DNA from: Collinsella sp. AF02-46-1
GTDB lineage: Bacteria > Actinomycetota > Coriobacteriia > Coriobacteriales > Coriobacteriaceae
Direction of reading: 5' to 3'
Assembly (NCBI RefSeq): GCF_003465825.1
Contig: NZ_QSBV01000009.1
Coordinates: 32,788 to 96,787, forward strand
DNA length: 64,000 bases
Shown here: positions 25,621 to 35,230 of the stretch, piece by piece
How positions within the stretch are numbered: position 1 is the first letter of the stretch
Layout of the letters: every line of letters begins with the position of its first letter
Notes under the pieces: generated by a model
What the model was told of the DNA's origin: nothing
Seen by the model: the letters and a program-made list of their open reading frames with translations, nothing else
Databases searched by the model: none
Program-made: the position numbers and the translations under genes

Positions 25621-25962
25621 TTACTCCTCGGCGCCCTCAGCGGCCTCAGCGGCAGCCTTAGCGGCCTCGGCCTCTTTGGCGAGCTGCTTCTTGGACTTCT
25701 TGACGGCGGTCTCGGTCTTCTCGCCCTCGTTGGCGGCCTTGACCAGAGCGGCGACAGCGTCGGTGAGCTGAGCACCCTTGGACTGCCAGTCGGCGATCTT
25801 CTCGAGGTCGAGGTTGATGGTCTTGGGGGCGGTCATCGGGTTGTAGCGGCCAACCTCCTCGATGATACGACCGTCACGCGGGGCGCGGGAATCGGCGACG
25901 ACGACACGGTAGTACGGACGCTTCTTAGCGCCGTGACGAGCAAGGCGAATCTTGACTGCCAA
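25621..25962 (-). CDS. rpsP: 30S ribosomal protein S16
   Basis: S16 is a core assembly protein of the 30S body. The start is TTG at 25962 with GGAGGAG six bases upstream, giving [25 protein letters not shown], the family N-terminus. The frame continues upstream to 25998 but without homology. The 113-residue product has a C-terminal Lys/Ala/Glu-rich tail of about 30 residues beyond the S16 core, common in Actinobacteria. It heads the rpsP-khpA-rimM-trmD-lepB operon. Confidence 0.96.
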   Translation of the reverse strand: MAVKIRLARHGAKKRPYYRVVVADSRAPRDGRIIEEVGRYNPMTAPKTINLDLEKIADWQSKGAQLTDAVAALVKAANEGEKTETAVKKSKKQLAKEAEAAKAAAEAAEGAEE

Positions 25963-26018
25963 AGGAAACTCCTCCAACCAAGCAGCTTTAGGCTGCAACT
26001 ACAAACAAACAGTTGAAC

Positions 26019-26047
26019 ATAATACGCCATCGACGCGGGCAGGTGAA
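26019..26047 (-). promoter_or_regulatory. Proximal promoter candidate for rpsP
   Basis: Minus strand: TTCACC (plus 26042-26047), 17-base spacer, TATTAT (plus 26019-26024). It would give a leader of about 50 bases containing a small GCAGC/GCTGC hairpin (25982-25996). Confidence 0.55.
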
Positions 26048-26091
26048 GTCCGTGAGACCAACTTCTTCGGTGTAGTCGAGGGCAAATCCAT

Positions 26092-26119
26092 ATCTTAGAC
26101 AAGAATTCGGGATTTGCAA
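26092..26119 (-). promoter_or_regulatory. Distal promoter candidate for rpsP
   Basis: Minus strand: TTGCAA (plus 26114-26119), 16-base spacer, TAAGAT (plus 26092-26097). It is an alternative or additional promoter to the proximal one. Confidence 0.4.
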
Positions 26120-26151
26120 GCACATACACGCACCCCACATGAGCTGCGCGG

Positions 26152-26157
26152 TATACT
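26152..26157 (+). promoter_or_regulatory. -10 element for dinB, possibly leaderless
   Basis: TATACT ends six bases before the dinB ATG at 26164. A transcript starting at the usual distance would begin at or next to the start codon. There is no clear -35 and no Shine-Dalgarno sequence before the ATG. Confidence 0.45.
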
Positions 26158-26163
26158 CATGAC

Positions 26164-27417
26164 ATGGAAAGACGCGAACATACATACGGTTATGAGGATG
26201 CCATGGGCGTCACGCCGCCTCCCTGGACGGGTCCGGCGGTGGGCCTCATGGACCTCGATGCGTTTTTTGCGAGCGTGGAGATGCTCGATCATCCCGAATG
26301 GCGCGGAAAGCCGCTCATCGTGGGCGGAGACGCCGATTCGCGTGGCGTCGTGTCCACATGTTCGTATGAGGCACGTCGCTTTGGCGTGCACTCTGCCATG
26401 GCCTCGGCCGAGGCGCGGCGCTTGTGCCCGCAAGCCATTTGGACGCACGGGCACTTTGATCGCTACCGCGAGGTGAGCGCGCAGGTCATGGCGATTCTTG
26501 CCGAGGAGACGCCGCGCGTTGAGCGCGTATCCATCGACGAAGCCTTTATCGATATCACGCCGGGTCGCTTTGCGCCCGAAGACCCGCTACTGGTTGCGCG
26601 GCGTATAAGCGACCGCGTGGCAGCGCTGGGAGTGACCTGTTCCATTGGCGTGGGCTGCAACAAGACGGTCGCAAAGATCGCAAGCGAGCGTGACAAGCCG
26701 TTTGGATTGACGATTGTGCGCCCCGGAACCGAGCAGCGCTTTTTGGCCGCGCTGCCGGTATCTGCCATGAGCGGCATCGGGCGCTCGGCCGAGGAGCGAC
26801 TGCGCCGTATGCGCATCTACACGCTCGGCGAGCTGTCACGCGCGCCGGAATCCACGCTAGCTGCAATTTTTGGCGTCAACGGCGAACGCATGCGCCAGCG
26901 TGCGCTGGGACTCGAAATCTCCGAAGTCACGAGTCTCGATGAAGAGCGTGAGGTCAAGTCGGTCAGCAATGAACGCACCTTTGCGAAAGATTTGACTGAG
27001 CGCGGGGACATCGAAGCGGCGATTGCGCTGCTGGGCGAGTCAGTGGGACGCCGCCTGCGCCGTCAGGGACTGACGGGCGGCACGGTAACGCTCAAGCTTA
27101 AGTATTCGTATGGAAGCGGTCGCTCGGCACAGCGCCGGCTGCCTCATCCGACCGACGATGAGAACATCTTTGTGGCGGTTGCGCTCGAACTGCTCGACAA
27201 CATCTGGCAGGAAGGCATGCATGTTCGCTTAGCAGGCATCGGCATGAGCGACTTTGACCATCAGGGCGGCATCCAGACCGACCTGTTCTGCGAAGTCGAC
27301 GACCGCGGAGCCCAATCCAGCGACCGCCGCGAGCTCTCCGTCGCGATCGACGCCGTCCGAGACAAGTTCGGCGACACCGCCCTATCCTTCGGCCGCCAAT
27401 CCCGCTTCAACGATTAA
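26164..27417 (+). CDS. dinB: DNA polymerase IV (Y-family)
   Basis: DinB is an error-prone translesion polymerase. The 417-residue product has the catalytic motifs GLMDLDAFFASVE and RVSIDEAFIDI, with the metal-binding acidic residues, plus YEARRFGVHSAM and the helix-hairpin-helix region VSAMSGIGRSAEERLRRMRIYTLGEL. The little-finger domain follows. A 25-residue N-terminal extension precedes the polymerase domain. It is the only plus-strand gene in the first 47 kb and stands alone. No LexA-type palindrome is visible upstream, so SOS control is not supported by sequence. Confidence 0.95.
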   Translation: MERREHTYGYEDAMGVTPPPWTGPAVGLMDLDAFFASVEMLDHPEWRGKPLIVGGDADSRGVVSTCSYEARRFGVHSAMASAEARRLCPQAIWTHGHFDRYREVSAQVMAILAEETPRVERVSIDEAFIDITPGRFAPEDPLLVARRISDRVAALGVTCSIGVGCNKTVAKIASERDKPFGLTIVRPGTEQRFLAALPVSAMSGIGRSAEERLRRMRIYTLGELSRAPESTLAAIFGVNGERMRQRALGLEISEVTSLDEEREVKSVSNERTFAKDLTERGDIEAAIALLGESVGRRLRRQGLTGGTVTLKLKYSYGSGRSAQRRLPHPTDDENIFVAVALELLDNIWQEGMHVRLAGIGMSDFDHQGGIQTDLFCEVDDRGAQSSDRRELSVAIDAVRDKFGDTALSFGRQSRFND

Positions 27418-27429
27418 CCGCCTTTGGGC

Positions 27430-27472
27430 AAAAAGAAAGCCGGGCAGGTACGGAAAACCGCAACTGCCCGGC
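27430..27472 (-). terminator. Terminator between dinB and rsfS (minus-strand polarity)
   Basis: GCCGGGCAG and CTGCCCGGC (27439-27447 and 27464-27472) form a 9-bp stem with an inner CGG/CCG stem. On the minus strand TTTCTTTTT follows, ending the obg-rsfS unit. On the plus strand no T-run follows, although the hairpin may still slow dinB transcription. Confidence 0.88.
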
Positions 27473-27483
27473 GAAATGCACGA

Positions 27484-27515
27484 GGCTAGCTAAAAAGCCC
27501 CGTATCAAATGTGCT
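27484..27515 (-). repeat. Diverged copy of the GGGGCT..TAGCTA intergenic repeat
   Basis: Read on the plus strand it has tagctaaaa, agccccgt and caaat in the same order as the copy at 19432-19466, with a one-base gap and a few substitutions. Like that copy it abuts the 3' end of a minus-strand gene (rsfS stop at 27517). Confidence 0.4.
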
Positions 27516-27516
27516 G

Positions 27517-27972
27517 TTAGAGGAGGTTGAGGGGGAGCTGGGGGGCGTCACCCCAGAGCTTTTCTAGGCGGTAGAAGTCGCGGGCTTCGGGAGTGAAGAC
27601 GTGGACGACGACCGAACCGTAGTCCATGAGCATCCAGGTCATCTGCTCGCGGCCCTCGATGGAGAACGGATGCTCGCCGCAAGCCTCGGCGACCTTCTCC
27701 TCGATCTCGTCGACGATAGAATCGACCTGGCGGTTGTTGGTACCGGTGGCAAGCACAAAGTAGTCGCACACGTCGGAAAGCTCGGTCAGGTTGAGCACCT
27801 GCACGTCCTCGCCCTTCTTGTCGTAGGCGGCCTGCGCGGCGGCGCGGGCGACATCCTCAGCGGCGACACCGCTCGCAGACAGCGAGGCGGCGGTGCGGTC
27901 GGACGTGGCAACGAAACTCTTGTGCTCCACACCTTCAAGAATCTGCTCGTCAGTCATGGTCTCGTCGGCCAT
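27517..27972 (-). CDS. rsfS: Ribosomal silencing factor RsfS
   Basis: RsfS binds L14 and blocks subunit joining during starvation. The 151-residue product has the family core: DVQVLNLTELSDVCDYFVLATGTNNRQVDSIVDEIEEK and the HPFSIEGREQMTWMLMDYGSVVVHVFTPEARDFYRLEKLWGDA segment. About 45 residues precede the domain, longer than in many RsfS proteins. The ATG at 27972 has AGAGG upstream. It is the last gene of obgE-nadD-yqeK-rsfS. Confidence 0.94.
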   Translation of the reverse strand: MADETMTDEQILEGVEHKSFVATSDRTAASLSASGVAAEDVARAAAQAAYDKKGEDVQVLNLTELSDVCDYFVLATGTNNRQVDSIVDEIEEKVAEACGEHPFSIEGREQMTWMLMDYGSVVVHVFTPEARDFYRLEKLWGDAPQLPLNLL

Positions 27973-28000
27973 GGAATACCTCTTTCTAGACACACCCGAG

Positions 28001-28621
28001 CTAGCGCAGCTGGGCGTAATGGTTGTAAATCGTAATAGCCGTGGGATAAAGATAGCGCCCGGACTGGATCACATAGACCAGACCCTGCGCAAAACAGGAG
28101 AAGAACAACTCGTCAAGCGTCGACTCCCCCACCATCTTGCGCAGCGCATGGGCATAGTCGCCGTGGCGGTTGGGCTCAATGGCATCGGCCACAAAGACCA
28201 CCATATCGAGCGGCGTCATGTCGCAGGCGCCTACGGTGTGACGGTCGATAGCCTGGAAAACGGCCGGCGATAACTCGGGAAATAGCTGCGGAAGCTCATA
28301 GGCGGCAACCGGGCCATGCAGCAGCGGCGTCGCGGCGGAAGGAGAGCCGGCAACCTTGATGCCATAGTGAAGCGCGCGGGCCACGAGCTCGTCATCGGAA
28401 AGCACCTTGTCCCAGTCGTGAATTAAGCCGGCGGCAGCGGCATCAAAGCGGTCAACGCCGTAGACCTCGGCCAGATGAAGTGCGGTCTCGGCAACACCCA
28501 ACGAATGCACATAGCGCTTGCGCTTATCTTTCATGCGAACATCGAGCAGCTCTTGAATGCGCTTGAGCAGCGCGCGCTCATCGCCCTCAAACTGATCCTC
28601 TACCGGCAACGTAGCCCCCAT
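28001..28621 (-). CDS. yqeK: YqeK-type HD-domain bis(5'-nucleosyl)-tetraphosphatase
   Basis: YqeK hydrolyses Ap4A symmetrically. The HD domain has YVHSLGVAETALHLAEVYG, AGLIHDWDKVLSDDE with the metal-binding His-Asp, LLHGPVAAYEL, and AIDRHTVGACDMTPLDMVVFVADAIEPNR. ATG at 28621 (or the overlapping GTG at 28624) overlaps the nadD stop, suggesting coupling. The nadD-yqeK-rsfS order is widely conserved. Confidence 0.92.
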   Translation of the reverse strand: MGATLPVEDQFEGDERALLKRIQELLDVRMKDKRKRYVHSLGVAETALHLAEVYGVDRFDAAAAGLIHDWDKVLSDDELVARALHYGIKVAGSPSAATPLLHGPVAAYELPQLFPELSPAVFQAIDRHTVGACDMTPLDMVVFVADAIEPNRHGDYAHALRKMVGESTLDELFFSCFAQGLVYVIQSGRYLYPTAITIYNHYAQLR

Positions 28622-29298
28622 CACTCAAAATCTTCTTGACCCAGATCGACATACAAACTGCGCTTGCGAATGTAGCCGAGCACAGACTCGCTCGTAAGAT
28701 AGCGCACGCTCATGCCGCGGGCAACTCGCTTACGAATGTTCGTCGAGCTGATCGCCAGCGCCGGAATCTGAATATAGCGCACATCGAACGGCAGCCCCGA
28801 CTCTTTGATTCGGGCACGAGCCGTATCGATATCAAAACCCGGTCGCGTCGCCGCAATAAAGGTAGCAAGCTCAGCGATTCGCTCGGCATCATGCCAGGTC
28901 ACAATATCGATAATCGCGTCGGCGCCCGTAATAAAGTAGAGCTTTACCTGCGGCGGGTAAAAGTCGCGAAGGGCATGAAGCGTATCGGCCGTATAGGTTA
29001 CGCCCGGACGGTCAATCTCGAACCGGCTCGCCAAAAAGGCCGGGTTCGCGGCGGTGGCGAGGACAGTCATGGCATAACGGTCCTCGGCAGGCGTCACCGG
29101 CTTGTCAAGCTTAAAGGCGGGAGAGCCCGCCGGCATAAAGAGCACAGCGTCCAAGTCGAGCGACTCGCGTGCCTGCTCGGCAGTCACCAGGTGCCCGTAA
29201 TGAATCGGGTCGAAGGTGCCGCCCATAATGCCAAGCCGAAACTCTTTGCCCACTTTTATGGGCAGCTCGGGCAAACCGATTCCACCGCGCAGCGACAT
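28621..29298 (-). CDS. nadD: Nicotinate-nucleotide adenylyltransferase
   Basis: NadD makes deamido-NAD from nicotinate mononucleotide and ATP. The nucleotidyltransferase motif LGIMGGTFDPIHYGHLVTAEQA is near residue 22, and FITGADAIIDIVTWHDAERI and ISSTNIRKRVARG (the ISSTxIR motif) are in the C-terminal half. It has 225 residues from the ATG at 29298, which follows the obgE stop by three bases. About 20 extra residues precede the catalytic motif. Confidence 0.95.
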   Translation of the reverse strand: MSLRGGIGLPELPIKVGKEFRLGIMGGTFDPIHYGHLVTAEQARESLDLDAVLFMPAGSPAFKLDKPVTPAEDRYAMTVLATAANPAFLASRFEIDRPGVTYTADTLHALRDFYPPQVKLYFITGADAIIDIVTWHDAERIAELATFIAATRPGFDIDTARARIKESGLPFDVRYIQIPALAISSTNIRKRVARGMSVRYLTSESVLGYIRKRSLYVDLGQEDFE

Positions 29299-29301
29299 GG
29301 C

Positions 29302-30780
<1,479 letters not shown>

Positions 30781-30783
30781 CTA

Positions 30784-30827
30784 CAAAAAGAGGGAGACCC
30801 TTGAATCCTAAAACTCAAGTGCCTCCC
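30784..30827 (-). terminator. Terminator between rpmA and obgE
   Basis: On the minus strand, GGGAG and CTCCC flank an inner CTTGA/TCAAG stem with a three-base internal loop, followed by TCTTTTT. It probably lets L21/L27 be made in excess of Obg. Confidence 0.8.
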
Positions 30828-30852
30828 ACATATGTGCTCTATGAAGGGTGAA

Positions 30853-31110
30853 TTACGCGTTCGCGAGCGGGCGTACGCTGACCCTGTGCTTGATACCCTT
30901 GTGGAACTCAACGGTACCGTCGACCAGCGCGAACAGCGTGTCGTCCTTGCCACGGCCAACGTTCTCACCCGGGTGGATGTGAGTGCCGTGCTGACGGACG
31001 AGAATCGTGCCCGTGGTTACCGTCTGGCCGGCATAGCGCTTCGTGCCAAGGCGCTGACCGCGGGAGTCACGGCCATTACGGGAGGAACCGAGTCCTTTTT
31101 TGTGTGCCAT
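30853..31110 (-). CDS. rpmA: 50S ribosomal protein L27
   Basis: L27 reaches the peptidyl transferase centre. The 85-residue protein begins [18 protein letters not shown] and has [30 protein letters not shown]. Met-Ala-His-Lys is immediately mature, with no Firmicutes-type cleaved N-terminal extension. Consistent with this, no ysxB (Prp protease) gene lies between rplU and rpmA. Confidence 0.98.
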   Translation of the reverse strand: MAHKKGLGSSRNGRDSRGQRLGTKRYAGQTVTTGTILVRQHGTHIHPGENVGRGKDDTLFALVDGTVEFHKGIKHRVSVRPLANA

Positions 31111-31143
31111 TGTGTATACCTACTCTTTCGTTACGAGTGTAAT

Positions 31144-31518
31144 CTACTCGGCGACGGGAGCCTCGGCAACAGCCTCGGCCTCTGCCTTGACAGCCTTCTT
31201 GGCGCGGGACGTAGCCTGGACCTTCACGATCTTCAGCTTGGTGAGCTGCTGACGGTGACCCTTCAGACGACGATAGCGCTTACGCTTGTGGAACTTGAAG
31301 ACCAGCTGCTTCTCGCCCTTGAACTGCTCAACGATCTGAGCGGTAACCTTGGCCTTGGCCAGCTTGTCGGGATCGGTGACGATCTTCTTACCATCGTTGA
31401 GGAAGATGACCGGCAGGGTGACCTTGTCGCCCTCATTGCCCTCGATCTTCTCGACGGTGATGACATCGTCGGTGGCGACCTTGTACTGCTTGCCGCCCGT
31501 GTTAACGATTGCGTACAT
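31144..31518 (-). CDS. rplU: 50S ribosomal protein L21
   Basis: L21 binds 23S rRNA next to L20. The 124-residue product begins MYAIVNTGGKQYKVATDD and has KRKRYRRLKGHRQQLTKLKI near the end of the family domain. An Ala/Glu-rich tail of about 20 residues follows. ATG at 31518 has GAAGGG upstream. A near-consensus promoter lies just before it. Confidence 0.97.
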   Translation of the reverse strand: MYAIVNTGGKQYKVATDDVITVEKIEGNEGDKVTLPVIFLNDGKKIVTDPDKLAKAKVTAQIVEQFKGEKQLVFKFHKRKRYRRLKGHRQQLTKLKIVKVQATSRAKKAVKAEAEAVAEAPVAE

Positions 31519-31560
31519 GTTTACTTGCCCTTCATGCATCAGTTAGTGCAACAGCCGAAT

Positions 31561-31589
31561 ATAGTAGCAGGCGAAAATACCCCCGTCAA
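31561..31589 (-). promoter_or_regulatory. Strong promoter for rplU-rpmA
   Basis: Minus strand: TTGACG (plus 31584-31589), 17-base spacer, TACTAT (plus 31561-31566). The -35 box overlaps the stop-codon end of the upstream gene. Confidence 0.85.
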
Positions 31590-32398
31590 CGAGTATGTGG
31601 AGCAAATCCACAAGTTCGCACAGGTATGGGGCTGACGAGTCGGCCCTCGTCGTCCTCGCATGCTTGATTCTGACGCTCGACATCGTAGGAGCAGATGGTC
31701 ACGAGGTCTTGCATACCGGTGGAAACAATAGGTGCATCCACGCCCGGGGTCAAGCCCTGCAACAAAACATCAGCTGCAGAAAGCAAAATTTCCGGACGCA
31801 TGGAGCCCTCGTTATCGGCATGGGTGTCGAGCATGAGCACCAAATGGTCCGGGCGCTCCCCCGCCGTGAGCTCATAGCCCACGAGCGTGTGATCCAAATC
31901 CAAGCGCTTGCTTTTTTTGCCGCGCGCGTAGTCGATGCCATGGTCCGCGCGCAGCGTGTCGATCGCACGACGCACCTCGTCGGTGCTTACGGGCGCCTCG
32001 GGATCCAAGTGCAGGTCGATGCGATACGACAGACGCGTGAGTTGCGCCGTCAACGCCGGCGTGCGCACGTCGATATACGCCGCCTCGATGGGCGCCAGAT
32101 CGGCCGGAGACGCCGCAGCCAGGCGCCCAAACGCCTCGTCGAGCGCCACGAACTCGGTCATAAACAGGTCATACCACTCGCAGATCGACGACGTACCCAC
32201 CGGTAGCGCCGAAGAGAAGCCCACTCGCATGTGCGGAGAGAAGCCCTGCGTGACGGCATAGGGAAGTCCCGCACGGCGCACGATGCGCTCAATGGTATGG
32301 ATTACTTCGAGATGGCCCAGGTACTTAAGGCGATCGCGCTTGCCATAGCGAACACGAAGCCTAAAGAGCGTGGGGTTGTCGGTCAGGCGCTCACTCAT
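31586..32398 (-). CDS. Radical-SAM-linked protein (TIGR03936/DUF2344 family)
   Basis: This family is almost always encoded beside a TIGR03960-type radical SAM protein, or fused to it, and its function is unproven. The 270-residue sequence begins with FRLRVRYGKRDRLKYLGHLEVIHTIERIVRRAGLPYAVTQGFSPHMRVGFSSALPVGTSS. Here the KxRxLxHL-like and QGFxPHxRIxF motifs are clear. The ATG at 32398 overlaps the radical SAM gene stop as ATGA. The start of rplU transcription overlaps its 3' end. In clostridia the pair usually precedes rng (RNase G) and rplU, but no rng is present here. Confidence 0.88.
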   Translation of the reverse strand: MSERLTDNPTLFRLRVRYGKRDRLKYLGHLEVIHTIERIVRRAGLPYAVTQGFSPHMRVGFSSALPVGTSSICEWYDLFMTEFVALDEAFGRLAAASPADLAPIEAAYIDVRTPALTAQLTRLSYRIDLHLDPEAPVSTDEVRRAIDTLRADHGIDYARGKKSKRLDLDHTLVGYELTAGERPDHLVLMLDTHADNEGSMRPEILLSAADVLLQGLTPGVDAPIVSTGMQDLVTICSYDVERQNQACEDDEGRLVSPIPVRTCGFAPHTR

Positions 32399-34272
32399 GC
32401 GCGATCACCCATCAATACATTCTTGGCGTGGAGCGTGGGGCAGATTCCGCAGCCGGTGCACGACGTGCGGGTGCAGTCGGGAGTCGTGACGCCCTCGAGC
32501 GAGCGACGGTACTCGCGCTCGAGGAAGCCGCGCGTGCAGCCGGGGCTCACGTGCTCCCACGGCAGGCGCCAGTCCAACTCGTAGGGCAGGTGCACGAGCT
32601 CATTGAGGTCGATGCCGTTTTTGGCAGCAGCCTCCTTCCAGTTATCGAGCGAGAAATGCTCTACCCAGGCGTCAAAGCGAGAGCCAGCGCGCCAAGCATC
32701 GATGATGACGGGCGTCATGTCACGACCGGCGCGGGAGAGCGCGGCCTCGATGAGCGAGGTCTCGGCATCGTGGTAATGCACGCGGACGGCACGGTTGCGA
32801 ACGCTCGTGATAAGCAGCTTCTGGCGACGCTTGACGTCGTCGTAGTCGAGCTGCGGGCACCACTGGAACGGCGTGGCAGCCTTGGGAATAAAGACCGAGA
32901 CCGAGATCGACACCGAGATCGAGCCGCGACGAGCCTTGGGCACCACGGAACGACCGAGCTCCAGCACGTGATCGGCCAGATTGGCGATGGCCACGATGTC
33001 CTCGTCGCGCTCGCCGGGAAGGCCCATCATAAAGTAGAGCTTCATGCGGTTCCAGCCGGCCTCGAAGGCCGCCGTGGCCGCACGGTCCAGGTCCTCCTCG
33101 GTCACGTTCTTGTTAATGATGTCGCGCATGCGCTGGCTGCCGGCCTCGGGTGCGAACGTCAGGCCGCCCTTCTTTTCGCCGGCGACCGACTCGGCCATAT
33201 CCACGCCAAACGAATCCAGGCGCTGCGACGGAATAGACACGCGAATACCCGTATCCTCCAGGCGACGGTTGAGCCTGCCGAGCACGTCGCGAATGCAGGA
33301 GTGGTCGGTCGTGGAGAGCGAGGTCAGCGACACCTCGTCATAGCCGGTCTTTTCCAGACCCTGAATCACCGACGAGACGATCTGGTCGGCCGAGCGCTCG
33401 CGCACCGGGCGATACGTCATGCCGGCCTGGCAAAAACGACAGCCGCGAGCGCAGCCACGCAGGATCTCGATAGACAGGCGGTCGTGGACCAGCTGCGCAT
33501 AGGGTACACACGACTGCGACAGCGGATTCGTGGCGCCGAAATCCTCGACGACGCGCTTGTAGACCACGACCGGAGCATCCTTGCCCTCACGCGGCACGGT
33601 GTAGCCATGCGGCGAGCAGGGCTCATCGTGACGAACCTCATAGAGCGACGGCACGTAGTTGCCGGCAATGGATGCAAGCTGCTCAACAATCTGCGCGCGC
33701 GGGACTCCTTCGTCGCGCAGGCGGCGATGCAGCTGGCAGGTCTCGAGCAGCGATTCCTCGCCCTCGCCGATGAGGATGGCATCGAAGAAGGCCGCGTACG
33801 GCTCGGGGTTGTACACCGAGGGGCCGCCGGCGATGATGATGGGGTCGTCTTCACCTCGGTCGGCCGCTAACAGCGGAATGCCAGCGAGGTCGAGTGCCTC
33901 AAGGAAGTTCGTCACCGCCATCTCGTGCGGCACATGCAGGCCGACGATATCAAACGAAGCGACCGGCGCTGCACCCTCGAGCGAGAGCAGCGGAATGCCT
34001 GCCTCGCGCATAGCGTCACCCATATCGGGCCACGGCACATAGCCACGCTCGCAGGAGATGCCCTCGGCCTGGTTAAGGATGTTGTAGAGGATGGCGATAC
34101 CCTGGTTGGGCAGACCAACCTCGTACACATCCGGGTAGATCAGGCAGCAACGGTAGTCGGCATCGGCCTTGGAAAGCGTGCCCCACTCGTGATCGATATA
34201 GCGACTCGGCTTTTCGACCTTGGCGAGCAACGGCTCAATTAAATGAAAACAATCTTGGTACGGAACGCGCAA
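32395..34272 (-). CDS. B12-binding-domain radical SAM protein (TIGR03960 family)
   Basis: Members have an N-terminal B12-binding-like fold and a radical SAM core; the substrate is unknown. The 625-residue protein shows CLIYPDVYEVGLPNQGIAILYNILN, then the radical SAM Cys triad in EILRGCARGCRFCQAGMTYRPVRER near residue 283, and MKLYFMMGLPGERDEDI. A cysteine-rich C-terminal segment (CTRTSCTGCGICP) could hold a second metal centre. It starts at TTG 34272 with AGGGG upstream. It overlaps its partner gene and follows a membrane protein and rodA. Confidence 0.9.
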   Translation of the reverse strand: MRVPYQDCFHLIEPLLAKVEKPSRYIDHEWGTLSKADADYRCCLIYPDVYEVGLPNQGIAILYNILNQAEGISCERGYVPWPDMGDAMREAGIPLLSLEGAAPVASFDIVGLHVPHEMAVTNFLEALDLAGIPLLAADRGEDDPIIIAGGPSVYNPEPYAAFFDAILIGEGEESLLETCQLHRRLRDEGVPRAQIVEQLASIAGNYVPSLYEVRHDEPCSPHGYTVPREGKDAPVVVYKRVVEDFGATNPLSQSCVPYAQLVHDRLSIEILRGCARGCRFCQAGMTYRPVRERSADQIVSSVIQGLEKTGYDEVSLTSLSTTDHSCIRDVLGRLNRRLEDTGIRVSIPSQRLDSFGVDMAESVAGEKKGGLTFAPEAGSQRMRDIINKNVTEEDLDRAATAAFEAGWNRMKLYFMMGLPGERDEDIVAIANLADHVLELGRSVVPKARRGSISVSISVSVFIPKAATPFQWCPQLDYDDVKRRQKLLITSVRNRAVRVHYHDAETSLIEAALSRAGRDMTPVIIDAWRAGSRFDAWVEHFSLDNWKEAAAKNGIDLNELVHLPYELDWRLPWEHVSPGCTRGFLEREYRRSLEGVTTPDCTRTSCTGCGICPTLHAKNVLMGDRA

Positions 34273-34282
34273 CGGAAAACCC

Positions 34283-35212
34283 CTAAGCAGCGAGATCTGA
34301 TGCGTCCTGATAGGACGCCATAGGACGGGTAGCGCCCGCGACCGTGGTCACCAGATCGCGAACGCGGGAGAACGTGGCAGTAACCACCTCGTTGGCACGG
34401 CTGTAGTCGACATCGCGTTCGTAGAGCGAAACGAGCGCACGGCCCATGCCATAGGTGCCCGCGGCAGCAGTGAGCGCCTTGACGGCAAACCCAATATGCG
34501 GCGTCTGCTTGACGAGCGCGCGGGTGACCGCGCGGATCACAAGACCGCCGACAAGCACGCCCGCGACCTCGTAGCCGCGCTCAGGCTTAATGCCGCGTCC
34601 AAAGACGGCAGCGAGCTCAAAGAGCATGCCCACCTGCGCCAGCGCCATAACGGGATAATCGGCGCCCGGCAAAAACACCAGCGCACCGGTCGCCATATTA
34701 GTGAGCGCGCACGAGGTGATGATACGATTGGCCGCCGCGATGCGCATGAAGGCAAAGTTCGCCGCAAAAGCCGTTTCCTTTTCGGTGCGATCGAGAATCC
34801 AGCGGGCAAGCGTCTCGAGCAGATACGTCTTATCGGTTGCCGCCACCACGCCGAGCATGGGCGTGGACTCCTCGATAAACGGCACCTCCACAGCTGACTC
34901 GGCAAGCACGCACACGGGTGCGCCGGCGATCACGAGCTCCTGCACGGCACTCTCCAAGCGGTCGGAACCGCACGAGAGCACCAGTACCACATCGGTATCG
35001 GTCTTTGGAGCAATTCGCTCCTCCCCCAGACGCTCGACGCGCACAATGCCCGAGGTCGTCTGCGGCACAAAGGCGTCACGCACCGTCTCGGCCAGAAAGC
35101 GCGAGGCGGACGAATCCAAATAGACCGAGACGCGCACCGGCGTATCGGAATCCTTCTTAACGGACGCGCCCATCTTAAAAGCGCGGGTCAGCTTATCTAC
35201 GGGAATTTTCAT
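34283..35212 (-). CDS. Putative membrane protein, DUF697/YcjF-like
   Basis: I do not recognise a function. The 309-residue product has an N-terminal soluble part with a Rossmann-like pattern (VRVSVYLDSSASRFLAETVRDAF, VVLVLSCGSDRLESAVQEL). Hydrophobic stretches follow around residues 150-270: ANRIITSCALTNMATGALVFLPGADYPVMALAQVGMLFELAAVF and VAGVLVGGLVIRAVTRALV. This resembles the DUF697 membrane-associated domain often linked to GTPase-like proteins. The N-terminal part lacks a P-loop. The ATG at 35212 follows rodA by 18 bases and its stop is ten bases before the radical SAM gene, so it is probably in the cell-shape operon. Confidence 0.75.
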   Translation of the reverse strand: MKIPVDKLTRAFKMGASVKKDSDTPVRVSVYLDSSASRFLAETVRDAFVPQTTSGIVRVERLGEERIAPKTDTDVVLVLSCGSDRLESAVQELVIAGAPVCVLAESAVEVPFIEESTPMLGVVAATDKTYLLETLARWILDRTEKETAFAANFAFMRIAAANRIITSCALTNMATGALVFLPGADYPVMALAQVGMLFELAAVFGRGIKPERGYEVAGVLVGGLVIRAVTRALVKQTPHIGFAVKALTAAAGTYGMGRALVSLYERDVDYSRANEVVTATFSRVRDLVTTVAGATRPMASYQDASDLAA

Positions 35213-35230
35213 AGCAAACCCCTCCAGCGG

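Noticed and set aside
26098-26200. LexA/SOS box at dinB
   Set aside because: No GAAC-N4-GTTC-type palindrome; GAACATACATAC at the gene start is not palindromic.
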